From Phallus indusiatus (Eukaryota > Basidiomycota > Agaricomycetes > Phallales > Phallaceae), in the NCBI GenBank assembly GCA_027605045.1, contig JAQFWX010000001.1, positions 2,294,001 to 2,358,000 on the forward strand: a DNA stretch of 64,000 nucleotides. Reading direction: 5' to 3'. The translations under genes and the position numbers were made by a program. The notes beneath the pieces were generated by a model. That model was given only the letters and a program-made list of their open reading frames with translations. It was not told where the DNA came from and did no database searches. Below are positions 10,290 to 22,637 of this stretch, piece after piece. How positions within the stretch are numbered: the stretch's first letter is position 1; every line of letters starts with the position of its first letter.

Positions 10290-13200
10290 GACAGGTATAA
10301 TGATACCGAAGACCCTCAACAAGTGCAGAATTTCATATGATGGATTGAATCGTACAACGTCTCTTGCATTCATCGTGGGGTAAACTTGTGTTCAAGGACA
10401 ATGTGCTTTAGTGCGCGATCTGTGCATGCTCTTTTTTAAGCTTGTTGATCATTCAAGTATACGCACTGTGCATCCTTATCGAAGTTTTTTCAATAAGGAA
10501 TTCTAAGTGTATCACGATAGTATAGTGAGCTTGAACATCACTGCAAAATTTTCTGGCCGGCGTCTTATTTCAGCCTCTATAGAGCCTTGTGAACATTTTC
10601 TCCACCGCTGGTCTTAGAGGTATTCTCTGGCACAGGTATTTATTCAGGTGCGCCTTCGATTCATTTCCGATCGCAAGCTGTTCAGCCATTTACTCACTAA
10701 CTAATTCATTCCAGATCCTCATCAGCGAAATTCTGGGAACTCCACTTGAAAACGGAACAACATTAGCTATTTGATTTATTTGATTTCAATACATGGGAAA
10801 ATTTAGTGACAGAATCGATATTTTTATTCCAAGACTTGACCCGATTAGTGACCTCAAAATCATGTCATAGCACAATGGGTCGTAAAGTGATAAGTCCAAT
10901 TCTAATCAATTTTTTTAAAGTTTGCACGTTGTTGAGATAACACGGCGACTCATCTGACGCCAGAAGTTATTATAATTAAGGTGTGTATTCTTTTTGACGT
11001 GGTCGGTGGGACGTACATATCTAATCGGGTTCTAGTAGTTATTACTTCGGAGTCAACTGTACACAATACCATCTACTCATTTGGCACATGGCGTCCGGTT
11101 CTTCCTTGTCCTGGTGGATCTTTGGGCTGACAAGTTCGGCGAAAGTCAGCCATGCCTTGTCTAGCCTATAGGGGCAACCTCTCAGAATGACGCGTGACAC
11201 GGTGGGGTACTACGCATAGTACGCCCACGATCCAATAATTGATTGGACTCTTGTTGTTATAGGCTGCACTCAGCAACCACGGTTCAACTGTGTCTCAGAG
11301 CCAACTCGATCAGATCCGCGCTCTGATTATTAGTGGGACGCTCGCCGGTGCCACTCCGCACGCCCCTACTCGCTGTCCGTCGTTGAGCTTTTCATAATAT
11401 CTGTATGGCGTACTCGTTTCAAAAGACGAGACTTACCAATCAGTAAACATGTTGAAAAGCTTTGTCTGAATCTCGCATCAATTTACTGCTCCTTAGGGAA
11501 AAAATCTTTCACAGTCAGTGTCCGACCGGTCACCGGATATATGCACCACGTTTTCCATATGAATAAATCCATAGTCAACTGGTACAAGATTGCGGTGATT
11601 TCTTTCTCTCTATTCTTATAACAAAGGCAATGGCAATTGCAAGGAAAATCACCGGACATGTCGACTATATCGAAGTTGCATGTTGTCAAACTGGCACTAG
11701 TGGTGGGCTTTACACTTTATCAGCTATAATTCAGTCAGATGCCTAATCTAAATAAAAGGCTTTTTTTATGGATACTCTTATCAACTTCTCCAACTAGTAC
11801 TGTCCCAATCAGACTTCTTGATAAAATCTCCTATCATAAAACAATATTTTTGACACTGCGACGAAATCAGAAGCTTCAAGCCGGGGTCGTCGTTGCTTAT
11901 TGATCTGGGTTTCATCTCCGGAGCATGTCATATTGCGGTATGAAAGGCGACATAGTACTCCAGAGACCATACCGTGGGATGTACATATTCTGAAGACGAG
12001 GCCTAGGGCCCTAGATCAATGATCAAAATTGCTAATATTTAAAGAGCTGGCAGCCTGTCAAACGTGAAAGTACAAGATCTCCCATTCATCTCGCTCCCCC
12101 AATTATTTGGTACATCTGTAGTTTCATCCCTCATTTCCGAGAATGAACAACAATAGCATCAATGCTACTAGGGGCATCGATGTTTCAGTCCAGGACGCAT
12201 ATTTGAAGTGAGTCATCATAGGGAGATTCAGTGTCTAATCTTTCACCAATGAATAAATATTAGTTACGTAGTCGAACTTTGCACTTTGAGCGCTCTTGGT
12301 GAGTTATATCTCATGTCTGAAAAGCTGTCAATAAACAGATAATTGATAAAATTGATACCCTAGTGCTTGTTATTTATAATATGATGTTGAATATATCACG
12401 AGAAGCGAGGTATATGTGGAAATCGCCCAAACCGTTCACTATTCCGACTTTACTCTATGCGATCACCAGATATGGAATGTTAATCTTCCGAGCAATTCAA
12501 TTTTGGTTGGCGTTATTGGTAATCTGTTTACTTCATTGTCAAAACAACAGTGAACATTCCTTTCCTGCAGCCTGATGCCTCAAGGTAACAAGACATCATG
12601 ATAATTTCCGAAAATGAATCTCAAAGAAGCAAAAGCTTTTGTGACGATCTGGCTAACATAGGTAATACTATGAATTTTATAGTAAATATTGGTATCCACG
12701 GTTAGTGCAATATGATATAAGTGAAAACCGGTTTTACATTTACGAATCAGGTATATCTATTATTCGAGCATACGCCCTGTGCGAAGGGAATAAGGTCGTA
12801 GTTGGAACCTTGATCTTCCTTTTTGTGGGAGGTTCGATTGTAGAGATTTATTGTGAGAATTGCGTTTCTACTACGATACTATTGGTTCGCTTTATTCTTA
12901 CTCATATTTAGCCAATGTAAGGAAGAGCGGATGTATTTCATCAACGTCTGTTATTTCAAGTTACGTTATTGAAAATGTAAACCCTGACTCTTTTCCAGTT
13001 CAAATGGTAAAGTCCGACGAAAGCTTGCTCACCTTATGATGATTTAACTATGATATGATTTAGATGAAATTCACCTGATAAACTTTCTGTGGACCGCCTC
13101 AGTCGTTGTGTTGGAATTGGCTGTCATTGGTGTTTGTTTATGGAAGGTTTGGGCTACGTGGAAGCTGAAGGACGAAGCTGGCATTCGAAACAACAACGAC

Positions 13201-15200
13201 CTAGTTTCTGTAATGCGTAGACAAAGTGAGTCCCAATCAGACTCTTGAACATTTGTTTTAATGAAGATTGCAGTTATATCACGGTTCTTGTAGGTTTGAT
13301 CAATTCCCAAGTTGATGTTTTTTTGTCAACACCTGATGTCGTCTCCGAAAAAGTTTTGTGATTTTTCTCAGTAACACGATTGCAATATTTAACCTAGTAA
13401 ATCGATGCTTATTCTGTTTTTCATAACATTTGATCATATTCCATAGATCGGACTGGAGAGTGTGAGTGCCCTCTATTTTCAAAATATGACACCAATAGTG
13501 CAGTCTCAAATTCAGATTTATACCACATCAGGTGGTAATATTTATCTTGAGCGACTTCGAAACAAGGTGTGATCTACCTTCTTACTTCAGGGTTCACCGT
13601 ATTCATCTCTAGATTATACTAGTATATCGGCTATTCTACTCACGAGCTTTACTTTGGATCTTCGTCAACAAAATTCATCAGTAATCCAAGCCGCGAATGT
13701 AACATTATCAAGCTTTCAATTTCAAAACGTGGTTGGTTATATGCATCAATCTATTATGGTGGAAATGAGCGATCACGAAAACGCTGTGGTCATGGAAGGA
13801 GGTGGTGACGATAGCGGGCTCCTACCGGTGGAATCTCTGGATGTCGAAGCTGAACGCGAAGAGTCGGCTTAAGATAGTTGTCACTTCCTGCATGCTGGAC
13901 TCGATATATGTAACCTAAAATAATCCTCCTTTTCTGTATCTTTGATCAAAGTAATATTATTGTTGCCTGACGACACGCTAGCTTCAAAGAAAATAACTCG
14001 TCAATGTGCAATAGTTTACCCTTGAGATGATTTATCAAAGTTCTAATGTCATTTATTTTCGACATTAATTGCGGGTAGCTAAAATCGCTGTCCCTACTTC
14101 AGCTTCTAGCTTGGCAGACTAGTGGTAATGCCGGAGTCTAGTAGCTGGCCTAAGCTTGCGCTGCCAAGGAGCTGGTCGAAAAATATTTTTATAAAGTATG
14201 CAAAACCAAACAATCATTTTGAGCTTTAGAGTTAAGTATTTAGTATTTACCGATTTCATTGAGTAGCAATATGTTTATCCCGCAAAGGGAAAAACATCTG
14301 CGAATCAGAAAGAGATCCGAGAAATCACACACGTTCAAATTCCAGGTATACCTGCGTTACGTCTATGTAAGTCAGAATCGATGCAGACTGAGAGGAATCA
14401 TCGACATCGACAAGGTGAATTTACGGGAGAACATCCGGACCATCTGAGTTTGAATCTGCAGTTGGCGACCTCAAGCGACATCACATTAGGCGACATCACA
14501 TTAGGCGACATCCTTAGACGTTCGCCTGAAACCCGTGCATTGTCATAATTGACATGATTGACATGTACAATTTCCGGGATTTCCGCCATCATTTTATCCA
14601 CTGAAAATGTATCCGTCTATTCTCTGTCTCTATACCATTCTTTGTGTGTGTTGATCGTTCATTTTGCAGTGCGCGTTCCACGGTCCGTCTAGCACCCGGT
14701 AGAAAGCTATTGAGCGAGACTGGAGATCAGAATGAGAAAGTATTGATGCAATCAGAATGAGAGAGAGAGCTTGCAGGATGAGCAGACATCCGACTAGGCT
14801 GACGTAGACAACACGGACACCAGGAATACGTGGCGAGATCGATTTGAGGGACTGCCCCCTCGCACAAACTGACAATCATGGACACATACAACCACTATCA
14901 TGCGCTGTAGAGCTGTGTGAATGTGCACAATGGTGCACCTGATATATATACCTATAATCTTGCGCCTTCCATGCAGACGTTTGGCTCGTCGGTTGACTGT
15001 TTTTGGATTTTTGTTCAAGGCAGACAACAAAATTAGTCTTTCGAGACCCCTTGCTCCAAAGCAGTTTTCTCTCTGATCCCTCGGTTTCTCGTAGCGTCAT
15101 TGCCTACAGCGTTGCCAACACAACGCCAGACGTTCTGTAAGCTTGTTTACTCTATCAAGTATTCAACTGTAATTTGATCGGTTTTAGGTCTATTTGCTCA
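10290..15200 (+). repeat. Duplication unit 2 (DUF6533 copy B with flanks)
   Basis: Direct repeat of unit 1; by eye most stretches are around nine tenths identical. For example 11400-11700 matches 6526-6826 almost base for base. The 3' flank has two ATCGAC copies where unit 1 has three, and a 15-base tandem duplication at 14475-14504 that unit 1 lacks. No gene other than copy B is supported. Confidence 0.8.
12143..13872 (+). CDS. DUF6533 multi-pass membrane protein, copy B
   Basis: Closest relative of copy A with the same 14-exon plan and 332 residues. First exon 12143-12207, long fifth-helix exon 13064-13225 (three bases longer than in A), last exon 13623-13872. Start MNNNSIN; DUF6533 core VLVIYNMMLNISREARYMW; tail YMHQSIMVEMSDHEN and ending in REESA. 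Exon 8 is 8 bases against 11 in A, keeping the frame. No stop or broken splice site was found. It lies about 3.2 kb behind copy A in the same direction, each with its own promoter block (the TTTGGTACATCTGTAGTTTC region just before the ATG is shared). Confidence 0.85.
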
Positions 15201-16024
15201 CTTTCTAATGGATTGGAGATAGCGCATTCTTTTCACGCTTTGTAGTTCAGCTGCAATAGCGGTTGAGTCAGACCTATTCAGTCGCATTTTCCATATACTC
15301 TGGGATCGATTCAACCAAACATGACCAACGTTTGTAAGCCCCTTTTTGTCCTTTCCGCTGTCTGTCGCCGAGCTCTCATATTTATGTATGTACTAGCTCA
15401 TTCTATACGCTCGATGTGAAGTAAGCTGACTCGTTTTCTGACACGAATATGTAAACAACTTTATTTTTTCTTTTCCTGCGGGTAGGCAGGTATGCGATAT
15501 CGAAAGATCCTCAAACTGTAGCAAATGCAGAAGTTCAGGCGGCGGATTGAATCGTGCAAAGTCTAGTACTGCGTTCATCGTGGGGTAAACTGGTGTTCGA
15601 GGTCAGCGTGGTTCAGTGTGCGATCTGTGCATGCTTTTACATGGATTTTTTTTAGGCCTGTTGATCATTCGAGTATACGCACTGGATCTTTTAGATCCCT
15701 ACTCTTTAGAAGAGGGTTTATTTTAGACACTTATCTTTCGGATGCAACAGGAATCCACCGTTTTATATAATTCATTTTTAAGATATAATAATGGTGTTTG
15801 ATACATGTCAAAGGTCAGTTTACTTTCCAGAGTACTCAAACGAAACGTCTTTATCGAAGTCTTTTAATAAGGGATTGTAAGTGTATTACGAGTTATAGTG
15901 GGCTTGAACATCGCAAAGTCTCTTTATCGGCCCGTCTCATTTTAGCCTCCGGAAGTCTTTTGGGATTATTTCTTCCATGATCCATCATTGGTCTTAGAGA
16001 GATCCTCTAACATAGGTATTCATT

Positions 16025-16115
16025 CAAGTGCACATTTTTTTTTTGTGGAGGCTAGCCATTAATATGTAAATAGATTTTGTGGCGTAACTCGAACCAACAA
16101 CTTCAAGCGCACATT
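16025..16115 (-). mobile_element. SINE-like fragment with tRNA B box and target-site duplication
   Basis: A 67 bp insert (16037-16103) present in unit 3 but not in units 1 or 2. It is bordered by CAAGTGCACATT (16025-16036) and CAAGCGCACATT (16104-16115), a 12-base direct repeat with one difference. Read on the minus strand it contains GGTTCGAGTTACGCC (16095-16081), close to the Pol III B-box consensus, and ends in a run of about 10 A. This is the signature of a 5'-truncated tRNA-derived SINE. Confidence 0.6.
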
Positions 16116-17128
16116 CTTTTCATTTCCGATCGCACGCTTTTCAGCCATTTTACTCACCAACCAATTCATTCTAGGTCTTCATCAACGAAACTCTCTTGGA
16201 ACTCCAACTTCCGAACGGAACAAACATCAGCTGCTAGATTAATTAGGTTTCAATACATGGAAGATTTACTGACAGATTCAGAATTAATCCTTTTACTCCA
16301 AAACTTGACGGTTGCCGTGACTAATAATAGTGACTTATATTCGCTTCAACATCATGTCATAATACAATGAGTCGTAAAGTGGCCAGTCGGTTTTGAGTCA
16401 TTCTTTTGGTTTCTAATAAGTTTTCTCGTCGTTGAGATAACGCGGCGCCTCATCCGACATCGGAAGGTGTGTATTCTTTTTGACATGGTGCGTTCGGGTT
16501 CTTGTAGTCACTTCGGAGTCACCTGTACACGGGAGCTTCGCCCGCATCTCACATCAATCTATTGCTCCCTAAAAAAATCTTTCACAGTTAATATCTGATC
16601 CGTCACCGGATATAGGAATATACACCACGTTCCCCCCTGACATATGAATAAATCCACAATTAAATGGTACAAGATTGCGGTGGTTTCTTTATCCTTACTC
16701 TTAGACTAGAGGTAATGACAATTGGAAGGAAAATCAACGGGCATGTCGACTATATCGAAGTCGCCTATGGCATTACTAGTAGTGGTGGGCTTCAAGTACA
16801 CTCTGTCAGCTATAATTCGGTGAAATAGCTAATCTATGTAAAAGCACGAAATAAAAACCCGGGGTCGTCTTTGATTGTTGATCTGTTATTGATCTGGGTT
16901 TTATCTTCGGAGCATGTCATCTTGCGGTATGAAAGGCGACAGCCTGAGAGTAGTACTCCAAAGACCATACCGTGGGAGGTGCTCTGAAGATGAGGCCCAG
17001 ATCAACGATCAAAATTGCTAATATTTAACGAAAAAGTCTGTTAAACTTGCAAATACAAGATATTACATTCATCTCACCACCTCAGTCATTTGGTACATCC
17101 GCAGTGGCTTCATCACTCAGTTCTGAAA

Positions 17129-18840
17129 ATGAACAACAATAGCATTAATGCTACTAGTGGTGACATCGACGTCTTAATCCAAGTAGTATATCTGGAGTGA
17201 GTCATCATAGAGATTTAGTGTTTAATCTTTGACCATGACAATAAATAAATATTAGGCATGTCTACTCACTTTGCAATTTGAGCGCTCTTGGTGAGTTATC
17301 CCATATCTGAAATTTAAAGACTGCCAATGCACAGTTAATTGATAAAAGCGATACATCAGTACTTATTTTTTATGATACGATGTTGAATATACCACGAGAA
17401 GCGAGGTATATGTGGAAATCGCCCAAACCGTTCAGTATTCCGACTTTACTTTATGCGATGGCGAGATATGGAATGTTAACCACCCAAGCAATTAGTGTTT
17501 GGCTGAGCTTCTTGGTGATAAGCCATTTCAGTTTACTTAATTGTCCAAACAACGTTGAATATTCCTTCCCTGTAGGATATCTCAAGGTAACAAGACATCA
17601 TTATTTCCAAAAATGAATCTATCTCAAAGAACCAAAGCGTTTGCGACGACCTGGCCAACATAGGTGATGTTATGGTTTTGATAGCAGATGTTGGTATCCA
17701 TGGTTAGTGCAATATGACATAACTAAAGAATGGCTTTACATTGATGGATCAGGCATATCTATTATTCGAGCATATGCCCTGTGCCAAGGAAATAAGGCTA
17801 TACTTGGAACCTTGATCTTCCCTTCAGTGGGAGGTTTCATTGTAAACATTTATGGTGAGGATTCTGTTACTAGTACAATACTATTGGTTCGCTTCATTCT
17901 TTCCCTCGCTTAGCCTCTGTAATATTCGGTAGATGTCTTCCGACAACGTTTGTTATTTCAAATTACATTTTTGCAAATGTGAACCTTGACTCTTTTCCAG
18001 TTTTGTTGGTAAAGTCCTGATGAAAGCGTACTCACCTTATGGTGCTTTAACTATGATATGATCTAGCCGGACTTAACCTGTTGTACGTTCTGTGGAACAC
18101 CTCAGTCATTCTATTGGAATTAGCTGTCATTGGTGTTTGTTTATGGAATGTTTGGGCTCCTTGGAAGCTGAAGGGCGAAGCTGGCATTCGAAACAACAAC
18201 GACCTTGTTTCTGTATTCTGTAGACAGGGTAAGTTCCAATCATACTTTAAAAGTTGTTTTATAATGGGGATTGCAGTTATATCACGGTTCTGGTAGGTTT
18301 GAACGATACTCAAGTTGATATCTTTTTGTCAACACCTGATGTCGCCTCTTCGAAATAGTTTTGTTGTTTGTTTCAGTGGCACTCTTGCAGTCGTTAACCT
18401 AGTAAATCGATGCTTATTCTGGTTTTTTATAAGATTTGATTTTATTCCATAGATCGGACTGGAGACTGTGAGCACACTTTATTTTCAAAATATGGCATCA
18501 GTAGTGCAGTCTCAAATTCAGAATTATTCCACATCAGGGGGTAACATTTATCCTGAACGGCTTCGAAAGAAGGTGTGACCTACTTTCTTAGTTCAGGTTT
18601 CACCGTATTCATCTCTAGACTACTAGTATATCGGCCATTCTACTCACGGGCTTCACTTTGGATCTTCGTCAACAAAATTCATCAGTAATCCAAGCCGCGA
18701 ATGTAACGTTATCGAGCTTTCAATTTCAGAGCGTGGTTGGTTATATGCACCAATCTATTATGGTGGAAATGAGCGATCACGAAAACGCTATGGTCACGGA
18801 AGGAGGTGGTGGCGATATTGAAATCCTGCCAGTAGGATAG
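17129..18840 (+). CDS. DUF6533 multi-pass membrane protein, copy C (shortened tail)
   Basis: Same exon plan as copies A and B. Start MNNNSINATSGDIDV; DUF6533 core VLIFYDTMLNIPREARYMW. Exon 4 is 11 bases (14 in A and B) and exon 8 is 8 bases. The conserved tail motif YMHQSIMVEMSDHEN is present, but a TAG at 18838-18840 ends the protein after ILPVG, about 13 residues before the usual REESA end; the missing codons are still recognisable downstream. An apparent two-base deletion before the last exon lies inside the final intron and does not matter. Probably functional, with a clipped acidic tail. Confidence 0.8.
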
Positions 18841-19821
18841 CTAAATGTCGAAGCCGGATGCGAAGAGTCGGCTTAAGATAATTATCACTTTTTGCATGCT
18901 GTACTCGATATAAACCTAGAATAATCCCTCTTTTCTGTATCGTTGACCGAATTAATATTATTGTTGTCTGCGCCGACATGGCACTGAAAACGTAATAAGC
19001 CTGAGAAACTACTTATCAACGTGAAATAGTTTAAATCTTTGAGCTGATTAAATTCCTAATGTCATGCGGGTAGCCACAATCGCTGTCTCTACTCAATCTT
19101 CACCTTCTAGCTGTGATGGCGGAGTTTAGCAGCTGGCTTGAGCTTGCGCTGAGTGTCTGGAAGAGAAATATTTAGGCAAAACAAAGTAATCATTTTTTTA
19201 ACTCAAAGTTAAGTTAGATATTTACCAATTTCACTGAGTAGCAATACATATATCCCACAAAGGGAAAGACTTCCGCGAATCAAAAAGAGATCCGAGAGAA
19301 AGTACACAGATTGAATCATCTGAATCGATGTCAACGAGTGACGGTGATTTTCTACAAACAGAATGATGAAAATGTATGCAAATTTTATGAAGACATTCGA
19401 GATATTGAAAAAATGAAAACGCGGAAAATGAGTTTGAAGTAAATACGGCCCGAGCGGCACAGCACGGCTACCCCCACCGAGAGGTCACTGTCACGTCCAT
19501 CTTGCGTCCATCGCACCCTTTTTGAACCCGCTCAATACCTTTCTCCGATAAAGCTGCGAATAATGCTGCACGGAGTAATGAGAACGTGCATGTTAAAATC
19601 TCGGGGAGCACCGACAGAGGTCTTCTAGGCCTGAAGCTCCCATGCTATAATAGACAAGTAATGCGAAAGTCAGCCTCGCCAGGGTTCCTCAAGAGGTCAT
19701 TAAACGAAACCCTCGGTTTTCGTTAAACATATAACATTTTCAAGGTAAATTTCCCTCAATTTATCCTAAAAAAGCGTGAAAAATTCACGATCTGAAATCC
19801 TCTTAGATTAGCATTAGTAGG

Positions 19822-20235
19822 ATGGATCCCAACGAAGATTGTATCGTACAGCTAGCAATCGATGAAATCTTCTGGTTACAAGATTCCATCTCCTCAATAT
19901 ATCGAAACTCAAGGCTCGAATCGCTCAGAAAAATGCACCTCCGTTTACGAGAAATGGCTCTCACCTCTCGTCTTTTGCCTATCACAGACGCCGATGTGCT
20001 TCCCCCCATTCGTGTCGTCAATTTCGATACTACACTTGCTGGCGGATCGGGTGTAGGGAAGAGCCATCAGCAATTATCCCGATGGATTACGCTGGACGAG
20101 CATCGTTTGCAGCATTTCAGATCAGTGTTGCCGCCGGGGACGCATATTCCAGTTAAAATAGCCACAGGAGAAGAAGAGATGGAGCTGAGATACAAGCTCA
20201 TGTCGCAAACGTCCAAAGTTCCCGATCGAGTTTAA
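19822..20235 (+). CDS. Hypothetical protein, 137 residues, single exon
   Basis: Intact ATG-to-stop frame with coding-like composition: MDPNEDCIVQLAIDEIFWLQ at the start and a C-terminal RWITLDEHRLQHFRSVLPPG. No signal peptide or membrane helix. A GGSGVGKS string at about residue 73 resembles a P-loop on paper, but context and size do not support an NTPase. I do not recognise the family. It is the first gene of the single-copy island between copies C and D, and is not repeated elsewhere in the window. Confidence 0.6.
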   Translation: MDPNEDCIVQLAIDEIFWLQDSISSIYRNSRLESLRKMHLRLREMALTSRLLPITDADVLPPIRVVNFDTTLAGGSGVGKSHQQLSRWITLDEHRLQHFRSVLPPGTHIPVKIATGEEEMELRYKLMSQTSKVPDRV

Positions 20236-20654
20236 GACCCCCACTCCATGTGTAGGTCTCTGTATCAATATATGTACAATCTTCATTTCTTTATGAGGTT
20301 CTCCAAGTTTATGAGGCTGAATTTGTATGTAAGGGTTATGTAAGAGTTCCTATCTGAAACTTCTACTCGTACGTATATACCTCTGCTGCTACAACAGACG
20401 AAGTGCATCACTGTCGCTGAGGTTTTTTTTGGACTCGGCGGAGTAATATTTTTCTTTGTATGTAAGACACAATTTTTTTGTTAGAATTTTAACTCCTTTT
20501 TCCTCTCATTCAAACACTCTTTGACAACCCACCGTATTCCTTATTTATATAGTGCCTGCACACTGTTAATGTCACTTTAGCTCCCACTCGATCGCTGTCG
20601 CAGCTATCACCTGCTCCGGCTATTCCCCCGACGAATGAAGATGTATCATCGCTC

Positions 20655-21092
20655 ATGAATGTATCGTTCAGACCAGGTCTACGAGACGGAAGGTTTTCAA
20701 ATTCTGCCTTGACCCCTAGTTTTTTCAGAGTTAATGGCTTGCATAGCGGTGAAAATGGCGATTACGGCAAAGGAGACTGTACCGAAGCTAGGGTTCAATT
20801 TGCTGATGAAGTAGGCAAGAATTTTTTTAAAAAATGTTGTCTTTATACCTATTATTTCATAGACGGAGCACTGTCGTGGTTTCTTGCGCTTGAAGCAGCA
20901 TTACATACAGCATCTGCTTTTTTGATGTAGAAGCTGGACAGGATTGAAACAAAGATTAGGGAAATGGAAGCAGAGGTGGCACTGCTAAACAAGAGACTAC
21001 GACACCATGCGTCAATTTGCGAAAGTATGTTTTTCAGATTGATTGGTTGACTCCTTACGTGCATTTTGGTAGGAAAACCGAACGGCCAATGA
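20655..21092 (+). CDS. Small coiled-coil protein, unidentified
   Basis: Three exons by eye: 20655-20810, 20931-21024, 21073-21092, phases 0 and 1 agreeing, about 89 residues. The first exon reads MNVSFRPGLRDGRFSNSAL and ends ARVQFADE; the second is a clear coiled coil, KLDRIETKIREMEAEVALLN, continuing NKRLRHHASICE. The frame stays open upstream of the chosen ATG to about 20580 with proline-rich, coding-like residues (PTRSLSQLSPAPAIPPTNED), so an earlier exon is likely and the true start may lie upstream. Function unknown. Confidence 0.45.
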
Positions 21093-21829
21093 GAGTGTCA
21101 GGTCTTTAGGTTCAGCCTCAAAGCTTCATGACGAATGGAGCCCATGTTCAGATGATATGCAAATGTTTTGAGTGTTTATGTACATGTACATGGGTGTAAT
21201 ATATGGAGTGTTTCCGGTTGAAAGCATGGTGATATATTGTAAGGGAATAAGGGGGTATTGCACTAAGCAGAAAAAGATTATTTGTCCTTCCGAAATTTGT
21301 CCGATGGGTAGAAAAACAGGATATGAGAAAACTAAGATTAGAGAATAGGGTGGAACGAAAGATAAATCTGAAAAAGCTGTAGTCACGGATCTATACACAT
21401 TAAATGAACATTTTTTGATACCGGAAAAGGTTATAAAAACCTAAACGCTGTCGACGGATGTCGACGGATATCGACGGATAGTGGGGTGGATGTGACAACG
21501 AGCGATGTGCGCGATTTACTGACAATCCCGATGATGAGCATGAACAGCTCAAAATGCAATAAAATCGCTAAGAGATAAATATCGGTAGGCTCAGCGCAGG
21601 ATAAAAAAAGACTAGAGAAATGGGATCATACGCGGACGTGGTTTGCCATCAGGTTAGGTAGCTGGGTTACAACACGCGTTGTAGATGCCATTCCTACCAA
21701 AAGCGTGTGCGTCGCGTAAAGGATATGAGCACGAACAGGCCGTATAGTTGAAATCGTTAGGAAGCTCTAAATAGTCCACGAACTTGTTGAGCAGGAAAGT
21801 CTGAAACATGACCTGTTCCAATATTAACC
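21093..21829. other. Intergenic, no gene seen
   Basis: Includes a small direct repeat (next entry) and the 3' side of the damaged minus-strand gene. No RNA gene or further coding exon is supported. Confidence 0.4.
21451..21480. repeat. Three tandem copies of a 10-base repeat
   Basis: TCGACGGATG followed by two copies of TCGACGGATA. Short and in intergenic DNA; no role evident. Confidence 0.9.
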
Positions 21830-22637
21830 GCGGTGTTCAAGCCGAAGAGAATAGTATCAAAAGAGCTGAGTCTGGTCGGAATAAAGTGCTGTGCGTGTCG
21901 ATTTGTAGATTTAGATTAACGACGAAGGTAGAGTTGGTAGGGGCATCGATGTTCTTCCCCCTCACTGAGCGGTGTACCCGCAATAATCAAAATACCAGGG
22001 AACACGCGGGATAGTAAACGCAAGGGTAATACCAATAGCACCGCATACCCCGAAAAGAATCAAGACGAATTTGCTCCCGCGAGGAACCTGCGCCTAAGAA
22101 ACCGTGTTCTTCACGGCGGAGGAAACACCAACGAGAAGCCACTCTTCGCGCTTTCCTGATTTTGCAATTTCGCGAAATTCGTCTTTTCTTCATTCTGCGC
22201 CTAGAGCTGGAACTGTTACGAGTTCCACGGGGCCGGTTGTGCTGTCGGGAGAGACGGCTTTAGCAGCGCCTGCAGGAAGCTGTTGATAACTGGGAAAGGA
22301 AAAGAGATATGTAGGATTGATATTGATGATGATAATGTTAATGTGCTTTCTCGCCTGTTTGAGTCGGTGGATAAACGTGAAGGAAAAGCCATGCTATATC
22401 TCGGTCCAGCATCGTTAAAATCAGAATAGACATTCCCCTCTTCCTCGTGCGGATATAAGTATTTTTGATCAAGAGCGAGACGATCGTCATTGGGACCTTT
22501 CACGGGTGCTTCACAGCCAGGAATAAGGAAGGACGAGGGGTTATATATCCCGGTTATATCCCGCGCCTACCGAACCAGGTCATCACACTTTGGTGCTGTC
22601 GCTGTCGCTGTTGATAGTCCAGATTGTTCGCTTCCAT
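21830..22637 (-). pseudogene. Single-pass membrane protein with LEA2-like segment, apparently damaged
   Basis: Minus-strand exons of a recognisable type: start MEANNLDYQQRQRQHQS (ATG 22637); a disordered part with SFLIPGCEAPVKGPNDDRLA; then YQQLPAGAAKAVSPDSTTGP and LVTVPALGAE; a membrane helix KFVLILFGVCGAIGITLAF followed by TIPRVP; and an outer part VVNLNLQIDTHST resembling LEA2-like domains of fungal integral membrane proteins. Between GAE and RKDEFREIAKSGKREEW a TGA stands at 22192-22190 where this type of protein would fit Trp. Exon junctions could not all be put in phase, and a stop follows FDYCGYTAQ. A pseudogene is the simplest reading; a misread gene with extra introns is possible. 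Confidence 0.4.

Larger units (their letters stand above)
15478..19440 (+). repeat. Duplication unit 3 (DUF6533 copy C with flanks)
   Basis: Third direct unit, more diverged and shorter than units 1 and 2. Its 5' flank keeps the block at 15490-15600 and the stretch 16560-17100, but lacks much of the 6.1-6.5 kb segment of unit 1. Its 3' flank ends near 19440; the ATCGAC-containing part is missing. The 19441-19820 stretch behind it shows no gene and is probably the promoter region of the next gene. Confidence 0.7.

Noticed and set aside
18600..18640. Two-base deletion and stop in copy C just before the last exon
   Set aside because: Comparison of all copies shows that this stretch belongs to the final intron (GT at the end of the 35-base exon 13, AG in ACTACTAG), so no frameshift exists.
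19822..20235. P-loop-like GGSGVGKS in the 137-residue hypothetical protein
   Set aside because: No Walker B region, wrong size and no strand-loop-helix context; likely coincidence.
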